In this document: one piece after another, positions 6,907 through 12,298 of the stretch | Layout of the letters: each line of letters begins with the position of its first letter | How positions within the stretch are numbered: the stretch's first letter is position 1 | Assembly: GCA_964519835.1 (NCBI GenBank) | Contig: CAZFLD010000075.1 | Location: 1-17,807, forward strand | Reading direction: 5' to 3' | Length of the DNA: 17,807 nucleotides | DNA from: CAZFLD01 sp964519835 | GTDB taxonomy: Bacteria; Spirochaetota; Spirochaetia; DSM-27196; CAZFLD01 | Notes under the pieces: generated by a model | Told to the model about the DNA's origin: nothing | The model's input: the letters and a program-made list of their open reading frames with translations, nothing else | Database searches by the model: none | Position numbers and translations under genes: made by a program

Positions 6907-8452
6907 CGCCGGTTCTCCGTAGTCGTACCTGTTCTATGTCGAGGGCAAAGAGATCACGCAGGTCCGAAAGGCCAAGGTGCATCAGGGCCATTCGGTCTAC
7001 CCCGAGTCCCCATGCGAGCACCGGGACCTCCACTCCAAACGGCCTTGTAACCTCGGGCCGAAAAATCCCCGACCCGCCGAGCTCGAACCACCCAAGACGC
7101 GGATGCTTGATGTGCACCTCGACCGACGGCTCGGTAAACGGGAAGTAACCGGGCACGTACTTAACCTCGGTAGCCCCGGCAACCTCTTCCGCGAACATCT
7201 TCAAGAGGCCGAGGAGCGTTCGTAGGGTAACGTCCTCACCAAGGACGATGCCTTCGGTCTGGTAGAAGTCGGACAGGTGGGTTGCGTCCACCTGGTCGTG
7301 ACGGAAACAACGAACGATGCCGAAGTATTTGCCCGGCACCTTGGCGTCCTTGAGCTGCTTGGCCGAAAGAACGGTGCCCTGGCTTCGCAGAATCAGCCGA
7401 CGGGTGAAATCCCGGTCGAAGGGATATCGCCAACCCGAGCTGCCGGTGGTCCAGCCGTCTTCGTGCGCCGCGGCAACATGTGAAAGATACGGCTCTTCGA
7501 TGACCTTGGCGTGTTGCGGTTCCTGCAGGTAGTAGACGTCGTGAATATCGCGCGCGGCGTGAAACTGCGGCATAAAAAGGGCGTCGGAGTTCCAGAACTC
7601 GGTTTCTACCAGGGGACCGTCGAACTCCTCGAATCCGAGGGCACGGAGGCGGTCCTTCACATGGTCGAGATATGCGCAGTAGGGGTTGCGGCGTCCCAAG
7701 AGCGTACGCGAGGGAGGAATCTGCACGTTGTAGGAGCGAAATGCGCCGGTTTTCCACTCGCCACTCTGGAGCAGCTCCGGCGTCAGCGCTCCGAGCTCCG
7801 CGCCGGTAAGCCCGGCTTGCCCAATCGCCTCAACGGCCTGCTTTCCCGCGTTGCTTACCGTGTACGCCACGGCGTCTTGCTCGACTACCCGAAACGGCGC
7901 GCCCGACGCCCCGCGCTTTTTGCTCATCCCGCCCATGACCCCCCGCTCTTCGTCGGAGAGAGGTGAGTCCTCCAGCAAGCCCGCATCAAGCGCCCGGTCG
8001 AGCAGGGCACGAGCCACCGCCACGTCCGACGCCGCGCCCGCGTCCTTGATAACAACCCGCTTTTCGCCGTCCATCTCCGTGGCGCCCGCCTTTGCGAGCT
8101 TGCCGTAGGCGCTACCTACCTCCCTCTGCTCGAGGCCGCAGGCTGCAGCCATCTCCGGCAGAGTCAGGGCCTTGCCCTCGCCCGCGACCCGGAGGATTCG
8201 CTCCTCAGGTAGCCCGTTTTGCGCGAAATCTCGGCCAAGATCGGTCATCTCGTAGCGTATCCGCGTCTCGCGCGAGACTTCCACAATAAGCTGGTTGGCG
8301 GCAAGCCGGCTGAGTGCCTGGTTGGCCTGACCGAGCTTGAGATCGGTAACCGACATCAGACCTTCCGCGTCGACCGGGCCTTTGTTTGTTAATGCCCTAA
8401 GCGCTTGAACTTCGAGGGGGTGCAGATTGTGAATGTCCACTTGGTCGGCCAC
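6893..8452 (-). CDS. pheS: phenylalanine--tRNA ligase alpha subunit, archaeal/spirochaetal type
   Basis: This is the 519-residue catalytic subunit (class II aminoacyl-tRNA synthetase). Residues 1-220 form the winged-helix-rich N-terminal region of archaeal/eukaryotic PheS (it starts HNLHPLEVQALRAL, followed by DLKLGQANQALSRL), in place of the bacterial coiled coil. The catalytic domain shows MPQFHAARDIHDVYYL (294-309), motif 2 at IVRCFRHDQVDATHLSDFYQ (379-398), ELGGSGIFRPEVTRPFG (457-473) and motif 3 AWGLGVDRMAL (480-490). The start is GTG 8452, supported by GGAGGAA five bases upstream of the start. It is first in the pheS-pheT operon. I saw no Phe-rich leader peptide or T-box in the 164 bp upstream. 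Confidence 0.97.
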   Translation of the reverse strand: MADQVDIHNLHPLEVQALRALTNKGPVDAEGLMSVTDLKLGQANQALSRLAANQLIVEVSRETRIRYEMTDLGRDFAQNGLPEERILRVAGEGKALTLPEMAAACGLEQREVGSAYGKLAKAGATEMDGEKRVVIKDAGAASDVAVARALLDRALDAGLLEDSPLSDEERGVMGGMSKKRGASGAPFRVVEQDAVAYTVSNAGKQAVEAIGQAGLTGAELGALTPELLQSGEWKTGAFRSYNVQIPPSRTLLGRRNPYCAYLDHVKDRLRALGFEEFDGPLVETEFWNSDALFMPQFHAARDIHDVYYLQEPQHAKVIEEPYLSHVAAAHEDGWTTGSSGWRYPFDRDFTRRLILRSQGTVLSAKQLKDAKVPGKYFGIVRCFRHDQVDATHLSDFYQTEGIVLGEDVTLRTLLGLLKMFAEEVAGATEVKYVPGYFPFTEPSVEVHIKHPRLGWFELGGSGIFRPEVTRPFGVEVPVLAWGLGVDRMALMHLGLSDLRDLFALDIEQVRLRRTGDAEN

Positions 8453-8455
8453 GTC

Positions 8456-8462
8456 TTCCTCC
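8456..8462 (-). promoter_or_regulatory. ribosome binding site fixing the GTG start of pheS
   Basis: On the minus strand GGAGGAA is followed by GAC and the GTG at 8452-8450. This is the strongest Shine-Dalgarno match in the window and supports the GTG start over internal codons. Confidence 0.8.
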
Positions 8463-8564
8463 GGGAGGGTCTTTGATTACCACCGAATGCAGGCCGTTGT
8501 AAACCCCTCGCGGGCACCCCGGCGGTGGAGCCGCGGTCGGGCCGGAACTGCCCGGCAAGCGACG

Positions 8565-8585
8565 GCGGGTCGCGGAAGACCCCGC
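8565..8585. terminator. GC-rich hairpin between the small lipoprotein gene and pheS
   Basis: GCGGGTC (8565-8571) pairs with GACCCCGC (8578-8585) with one bulged base and a 6-base loop. It lies 32 bp after the leftward lipoprotein stop and 110 bp before pheS. It has no T tract, so it may be a weak terminator or part of a pheS leader. Confidence 0.25.
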
Positions 8586-8616
8586 GTGGGCACTATGGCG
8601 CTATGACACTCGAGCG

Positions 8617-9102
8617 CTATGGGATGTCGGGATAAACGGCGAAGTGGTCCACCCGGTCGCCCGAGTAGGCTACTTCTACGCTCAATGTCGGCGGGGCGGC
8701 GAGGTCGCCCGTGTATAACTCCGCGTCGCCCACCACCAGGTCGGGAGGCCCCATCAGCTCGTGCACCCGCTCCCTCGTGAGTCCTACCTGGAGGCCGTCG
8801 TCCAAGGCAAAGTCAGAGGAATAGACCACGGTCGACAAAAGCAACTCCCTGTCGGAGGCCGCCGGATCATACACCAGGAACTCGATTCCGTCGTACGTTA
8901 GCCTGTACCTCACGTCCGCCGCCTGGCCGTCAAATTGGTCGGGAGCTTCCTCGACCTCAATGATCTCGGGCTCGCCCCATTGGCGGGTAATGTGGCCTCT
9001 GGTCCGGCTGATATCAAACTCTTCGGGGAAACTGAGGATCTCCGAGGGCTCCGGGGGATTTCCACACGAGAACAGCAACAATGCCGGCGCGGCGCCCCAC
9101 AA
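8617..9102 (-). CDS. small lipoprotein with a SmpA/BamE-like C-terminal fold
   Basis: From TTG 9102 this is 161 residues. The lipobox L-F-S-C is followed by GNPPEPSEI. The C-terminal half, DGLQVGLTRERVHELMGPPD, followed by an ELYTGDLAAPPTLSVEVAYSG-type beta hairpin, has the 'G-(L/M)-T-R-E-x-V-x-x-L-(L/M)-G-x-P' pattern of SmpA/OmlA (BamE-like) lipoproteins. A first half repeat (RTRGHITRQWGEPEIIEVEE) may be a diverged copy of the same unit. The start is uncertain: TTG 9102 gives only 12 residues before the Cys and no positive charge, whereas in-frame TTGs at 9159 and 9171 lie inside the tRNA gene. No ribosome site is visible. The function is inferred to be envelope-related; a BamE role is not shown. 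Confidence 0.7.
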   Translation of the reverse strand: MWGAAPALLLFSCGNPPEPSEILSFPEEFDISRTRGHITRQWGEPEIIEVEEAPDQFDGQAADVRYRLTYDGIEFLVYDPAASDRELLLSTVVYSSDFALDDGLQVGLTRERVHELMGPPDLVVGDAELYTGDLAAPPTLSVEVAYSGDRVDHFAVYPDIP

Positions 9103-9113
9103 GATAGCAACTA

Positions 9114-9186
9114 TGGAGGATAGGGGATTTGAACCCCTGACCTGTTGATTGCGAACCAACCGCTCTACCAACTGAGCTAATCCCCC
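9114..9186 (-). tRNA. tRNA-Ala (anticodon CGC)
   Basis: The 73 bases fold as a full cloverleaf: acceptor GGGGGAT/ATCCTCC, D stem GCTC/GAGC with AGTTGGTA loop, anticodon stem GTTGG/TCAAC with loop TTCGCAA, a 5-base variable loop AGGTC, and T stem AGGGG/CCCCT with loop TTCAAAT. The middle of the anticodon loop is CGC, which reads GCG. Acceptor pair 3:70 is G:U, the classic alanine identity element, which agrees. The discriminator is A and CCA is not encoded, so a nucleotidyltransferase must add it. Confidence 0.97.
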
Positions 9187-9191
9187 GGATC

Positions 9192-9232
9192 GGCAACTCG
9201 AAGTCTACTACAGAATTATAGGTCGAGTTGCC
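9192..9232. repeat. 9-bp inverted repeat framing the tRNA-Ala -10 box
   Basis: GGCAACTCG (9192-9200) and CGAGTTGCC (9224-9232) are perfect inverted copies 23 bp apart. One arm is in the promoter spacer and the other between the expected transcription start and the tRNA, so only one arm would be in the transcript. This arrangement fits a protein-binding operator better than an RNA hairpin. Confidence 0.5.
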
Positions 9233-9242
9233 CTTTTGTGAA
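9215..9242 (-). promoter_or_regulatory. promoter of tRNA-Ala
   Basis: On the minus strand TTCACA (9242-9237) is separated by 16 bp from a perfect TATAAT (9220-9215). Transcription should start near 9208, about 20 nt before the tRNA 5' end. This is the best sigma-70-type promoter in the window. Confidence 0.7.
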
Positions 9243-9272
9243 CAGCGCACCATGAGGCGGCCCCGCGACAAA

Positions 9273-10460
9273 TTACCGGTCTCTGTTGTGAGTTCCCCCC
9301 TCGCTCGAGGTAAACGGCACAAAGACGTCTTTTAAACGCCCGTCGTAGATATCTTCGCGGATTAGACGAACCAGTCCGTCGTCCTCAACAACTTTGGTAA
9401 CCTTGAGGATGGTCTGACCGGAAGGGGGACCAACGGGAATGACCATTTGGCCGCCCGGGGCAAGCTGGCGAATCAGCTCGGGCGGAATATGATCGATCCC
9501 CGCCGTTACGATAATACGATCGAAGGGTGCATACTCCTCCCAACCGTAGTAACCGTCGTCCACCTTGCGGGTGACGTTGCCGTACATCGGATACTCATCT
9601 TCGAGATCCGTGTAGATCTGATCCGTCCCCACCGCCAAAGGCTCTACAATCTCGATCGTGTAGACATGATTAGACAGACGGGCCAAAAACGCCGATTGAT
9701 AGCCGGATCCGGTACCGATCTCGAGCACCTTGTGGTCCGGTTGTGGGTTTATTGATTCCGTCATGGTAATCACAATGTGCGGCCCCGAGATGGTTTGGCC
9801 GTAGCCGATTCCGAGATACGTGTGGTCATAGACCCGATCGACGTTCCACTCGCGTGCGAAGTGCTCACGGGGAGTGTACAAAAAGGCCTCGCGAATACGA
9901 TCGATCTCGAAGTCGCCGTAGCCGATGGCAACTCGAGAACGGTCCCAGCGTTGGCTCAGGTAGGTCTCGCTCTCGTTGGTGTGTTCGCGCATGTAGGCCA
10001 TGTACTCTTCTTTGTTGTCCATCGGGAGCGTGCCTTCGAGCGTGCGCACGTCAAAGGCCAATTCGTCCCCGTCGGCGCCGGCCACCTGGGCCGTGTCCGC
10101 GGCCTGCTCTGTGCCCTCGGCCGCGACATCACCGTTGTTGGTGTTCGAGCCGGTGTTGCCGCTTTCGCTTGCCGACGAGCTGTCACCACCATCGTTGTTG
10201 TCGGCACCCCCGCCGTCGTTGTTGTCGGGGTCGTTGTTGTCGGGGTCGTTGTTGTCGGGGTCGTTGTTGTCGGCGGCGTCGGGATCGGCGGCGTCCGAGT
10301 CGCGGGCCTCCGGCTCCTCGGCAGCGCCCGGGTCGTCGGTTCCTCCCGCGGCCTCTCCACCACAAGACTGCAAGACAAACGCCGACCCAAGCAGCACGGC
10401 AGACAAAAACAGAAGTGTGTAGAGAAACCGGTATTTCCGAAAAGCGTGTCGACCGTCCAT
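9273..10460 (-). CDS. lipid-anchored protein-L-isoaspartate O-methyltransferase with Asp/Asn-rich linker
   Basis: This encodes 395 residues. The N-terminus has basic residues (R4, R8, K9, R11), a hydrophobic stretch (12-30) and lipobox L-Q-S-C (Cys33). Residues 40-112 are a low-complexity Asp/Asn/Gly/Ser linker with D-N-N-D-P repeats. Residues about 150-390 are a PCMT domain: RIREAFLYTPREHF, GIGYGQTISGPHIVITMTE (substrate side), VLEIGTGSGYQSAFLA (SAM motif I, 245-260), VYTIEIVEPLA (motif II) and FDRIIVTAGIDHIPPELIRQ through GGQMVIPVG. The family uses SAM to methylate isoaspartyl residues in damaged proteins and is normally cytosolic. Here the signal predicts membrane anchoring outside the cytoplasm, where SAM is not expected. 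ATG 10460 has AGAGGGG upstream. The gene has its own candidate promoter. Confidence 0.92.
   Translation of the reverse strand: MDGRHAFRKYRFLYTLLFLSAVLLGSAFVLQSCGGEAAGGTDDPGAAEEPEARDSDAADPDAADNNDPDNNDPDNNDPDNNDGGGADNNDGGDSSSASESGNTGSNTNNGDVAAEGTEQAADTAQVAGADGDELAFDVRTLEGTLPMDNKEEYMAYMREHTNESETYLSQRWDRSRVAIGYGDFEIDRIREAFLYTPREHFAREWNVDRVYDHTYLGIGYGQTISGPHIVITMTESINPQPDHKVLEIGTGSGYQSAFLARLSNHVYTIEIVEPLAVGTDQIYTDLEDEYPMYGNVTRKVDDGYYGWEEYAPFDRIIVTAGIDHIPPELIRQLAPGGQMVIPVGPPSGQTILKVTKVVEDDGLVRLIREDIYDGRLKDVFVPFTSSEGGTHNRDR
10215..10274. repeat. four-copy 15-bp minisatellite in the methyltransferase linker
   Basis: Four head-to-tail copies of GTCGTTGTTGTCGGG (the last base is C in copy four) lie at 10215-10229, 10230-10244, 10245-10259 and 10260-10274. 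On the coding strand each unit encodes D-N-N-D-P or its variant. The unit is a multiple of three, so copy-number changes would lengthen or shorten the linker without a frameshift. Related partial units lie around 10193-10205. Confidence 0.95.
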
Positions 10461-10531
10461 ATTCCCCTCTTACCGAAATGATCTCGCTTGCCAACCGCGC
10501 GTATTGCCGGCCGTGCGCGGAAACGACCGCC

Positions 10532-10560
10532 ATATTAGTGCATCACCCAATACGACGCAA
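10532..10560 (-). promoter_or_regulatory. weak candidate promoter for the methyltransferase lipoprotein
   Basis: On the minus strand TTGCGT (10560-10555) is separated by 17 bp from TAATAT (10537-10532), about 70 nt before the ATG at 10460. Both boxes are partial matches. The -35 box touches the left 9-bp repeat of the neighbouring inverted-repeat element. Confidence 0.3.
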
Positions 10561-10740
10561 CCGTTGGAATGTGTCACGAACCCTGGTGCTGGACAGAATA
10601 CAAGCTGACTGTCTGTCAAGGAGTTACGGGTAGCGGTGTACAGCTTGCGCGACTCGGACTGCGTAGGCACTCCAAACACCTGCGGCGCCGGGAGATAATG
10701 ATTGCACAGCACCAGGGTTAATGACAGTTAACAACCGTTG
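10558..10740. mobile_element. candidate MITE-like inverted-repeat element with 9-bp flanking repeats
   Basis: A perfect 13-bp inverted repeat, AACCCTGGTGCTG (10579-10591) and CAGCACCAGGGTT (10707-10719), extends after a 2-base mismatch through TGTCA (10572-10576) and TGACA (10722-10726). Exactly 5 bp outside each arm lies the same 9-mer CAACCGTTG (10558-10566 and 10732-10740). The inside (about 115 bp) has no open frame but has smaller stems such as CAAGCTG/CAGCTTG (10601-10607, 10641-10647). Two readings fit: a 165-bp non-autonomous element with 9-bp target duplications, or one 34-bp imperfect inverted repeat, because the 9-mer is itself nearly palindromic. A structured RNA is a third option. 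This element occupies the middle of the roughly 400-bp gene-free stretch 10461-10861. Confidence 0.55.
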
Positions 10741-10796
10741 CGAGGCGTTCGATTTTGAACTCATAACCGGCTTTTTCAACTAAGTGATAAATGCAC

Positions 10797-10825
10797 TTGA
10801 TTTTCCCTGAAATGCTGAGTAAAAC
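10797..10825 (+). promoter_or_regulatory. candidate promoter of the small membrane protein gene
   Basis: TTGATT (10797-10802), 17 bp, TAAAAC (10820-10825), about 36 bp before ATG 10862. A small inverted repeat AAGTG/CACTT (10782-10786, 10794-10798) overlaps the -35 box and could be an operator. The surrounding 10745-10840 is noticeably more AT-rich than the rest of the window, as expected for a promoter region. Confidence 0.45.
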
Positions 10826-10861
10826 AGAGGCAATATCCTATTCGGCTACAGGGGGTGTAGT

Positions 10862-11419
10862 ATGAGTGATCAGTCTCAAGAAACCGGAGGACAGCCGGTT
10901 CAGAAGCCGGGGGCGGTGACCGCCATCGGTGTTCTCAACATCGTATTCGGCGCTATCTCGCTTATCGCTTCCGGTATTGTGGGTTTGGTAAACGCGTTCG
11001 CGAGCCAAGCGATGGGGGCCTTAGGTGAGTTCGGTCGAGCCCTTGGGGAAATCGACGCAGACGCGGCCGAGGGCGTAGACATGATGGAACGTGCCCTGGA
11101 GGAGTCCGGCGCCGCCGGAACCGTTCGTGCGGCCTTTACGGTTGGTCTGATCTTTTCGATCCTGCAGATCCTCCTGAACGCCTTCCTGCTTGCGGCCGGT
11201 ATTATGCTTCTCAAAGCTTCGAAGTCGGCACTTGCCGCCAACAGGATTTACGGCTTTGCCGCAATTGCCTTGGTCGTCATCCAGACCATTATCAATGCAG
11301 CCATCGGGCTCGGCGTTGGCTGGTTCGGCGCAATCATTGGTGTTGTCTACCCCGTATTGGTGTTGGCTCTTGTTGTCTACTCCAAGAACGTGCAGAACTA
11401 CCTAAACGCACAGGGCTAA
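10862..11419 (+). CDS. small four-helix membrane protein of unknown function
   Basis: This encodes 185 residues. A short polar N-terminus (MSDQSQETGGQPVQKPG) precedes a predicted membrane helix at about 18-46. A soluble acidic loop follows (50-88, with EIDADAAEGVDMMERALEESG), then helices at about 90-116, 128-149 and 150-173, and a short polar tail. Small residues (G, A, S) dominate the helices. The family is not recognised with certainty; small integral membrane proteins of this layout are common and mostly uncharacterised. GGGGGTG lies 5 bases before ATG 10862. It has its own promoter and a strong terminator, so it is probably transcribed alone. Confidence 0.88.
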   Translation: MSDQSQETGGQPVQKPGAVTAIGVLNIVFGAISLIASGIVGLVNAFASQAMGALGEFGRALGEIDADAAEGVDMMERALEESGAAGTVRAAFTVGLIFSILQILLNAFLLAAGIMLLKASKSALAANRIYGFAAIALVVIQTIINAAIGLGVGWFGAIIGVVYPVLVLALVVYSKNVQNYLNAQG

Positions 11420-11443
11420 TCCGCAGCACCTTTACGTCTTTAG

Positions 11444-11471
11444 GGCACGGCGCAATGCCGTGCCTTTTTTT
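11444..11471 (+). terminator. intrinsic terminator of the small membrane protein gene
   Basis: GGCACGGC (11444-11451) pairs perfectly with GCCGTGCC (11457-11464) across the loop GCAAT, and seven T follow at once (11465-11471). This is a textbook rho-independent terminator 24 bp after the stop codon. Confidence 0.95.
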
Positions 11472-11474
11472 GTG

Positions 11475-11480
11475 TATACT
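11475..11480 (+). promoter_or_regulatory. -10 box immediately before the FMN-binding lipoprotein
   Basis: TATACT lies between the T tract of the preceding terminator and the GTG at 11486, only 5 bases upstream of it. If used, transcription would begin at about the start codon, giving a leaderless message. No convincing -35 box is seen, because that position falls in the terminator stem-loop. Confidence 0.4.
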
Positions 11481-11485
11481 AGGTT

Positions 11486-12298
11486 GTGTCCCTCCTCCAC
11501 ACACTGCTACGGTCTGCCGCTTGCCTTCTGCTGCTCCTTATTGTTTCGTGCTCTGCGCGCGAAGACGCCGGAGGTCAGGCCGAGCCCCGCTATCAAGACG
11601 GCAGCTACGCCGCGCGGTACCGGCACCTCGACGCCGACGGCTATCGTCCCGTCCTGCAACTCACGGTCGTGGACGGGAAGGTCAAGGCAGCAGAATTCAA
11701 TGAAATTGGGATCGATGGAACGGCGAAGGCTCTCGATCCGGCCTATCAGACGGCAATGGCCGCGGAGTCGCCCACCTATCCCAGTGCCTATACCGCCGGA
11801 CTCGAACAAGCGCTCCTCCAAGAGCAGGAGGCGCCGGTCGACACGGTGACCGGCGCCACCAAGAGTTCCCGTCGGTTTAATGCCTTGGCGCGTGCGGCTC
11901 TCCTCAAGGCCCGCGACGGCGACTCATCGGTTGCAGTGCTTCCTATGGACGAGACGTACACCGCTACAGACGGTCGGGATGCCGAAGGTTGGACCGGGAC
12001 AATTTCCGTTACGTATCGGCGCGGGAGAATCGAAGAGGTCGAATATGATGAAGTCCGTTTCGCAGGCGGCGGCGTTGCCGCGCGCAAGAGCAGCGATCGG
12101 GCCTACGCGGAGCGTTACGAAGCCGTCTCCGGTGTGATCCCGAAACAGGTGTTCGAGCTCCTCGAAGCGGATCTTATCCGAACCGGATCGCCGGACCAGG
12201 TCGACGTAGTGACCGGCGCCACCGAGAGCACCAACAGGTTTGTCGCGCTGGCGCGCCGAGTGCTAAACGTGCGATTTGGGCCTGTCGGAGCGCCTTAG
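11486..12298 (+). CDS. lipoprotein with two FMN-binding (covalent flavin) domains
   Basis: This encodes 270 residues. MSLLHTLLRSAACLLLLLIV leads to lipobox I-V-S-C (Cys22). Two FMN_bind-like domains follow (about 35-140 and 155-262). Each starts with a Y-x-D-G-x-Y or W-T-G-T beta strand, has a V-x-D-G/R-G-R-I 'charged turn', and ends in the flavinylation motif D-x-V-T-G-A-T: DTVTGATKSSRRF (Thr125) and DVVTGATESTNRF (Thr246). In this family the flavin transferase ApbE attaches FMN to that Thr, making extracytoplasmic electron carriers. The exact 15-mer GTGACCGGCGCCACC occurs in both copies (11846-11860, 12209-12223). The start is GTG 11486 with no ribosome site; no other usual start codon precedes the signal peptide. 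The stop overlaps the convergent gene by 4 bp. Confidence 0.9.
   Translation: MSLLHTLLRSAACLLLLLIVSCSAREDAGGQAEPRYQDGSYAARYRHLDADGYRPVLQLTVVDGKVKAAEFNEIGIDGTAKALDPAYQTAMAAESPTYPSAYTAGLEQALLQEQEAPVDTVTGATKSSRRFNALARAALLKARDGDSSVAVLPMDETYTATDGRDAEGWTGTISVTYRRGRIEEVEYDEVRFAGGGVAARKSSDRAYAERYEAVSGVIPKQVFELLEADLIRTGSPDQVDVVTGATESTNRFVALARRVLNVRFGPVGAP

Noticed and set aside
8453..8616. T-box or Phe leader peptide controlling pheS
   Set aside because: I found no T-box core sequence, no run of Phe codons behind a ribosome site and no terminator/antiterminator pair with a T tract.
10215..10274. CRISPR-like array
   Set aside because: The 15-bp units are directly adjacent with no spacers and encode the linker in frame; it is a minisatellite.
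10558..10740. 6S RNA gene
   Set aside because: The terminal pairing and length (about 180 nt) invite the idea, but the inner 115 bases do not form the long rod with a central bubble that defines 6S RNA.
10862..12298. Operon of the four-helix membrane protein and the FMN lipoprotein
   Set aside because: A strong intrinsic terminator (11444-11471) separates them, and a separate -10 box follows.
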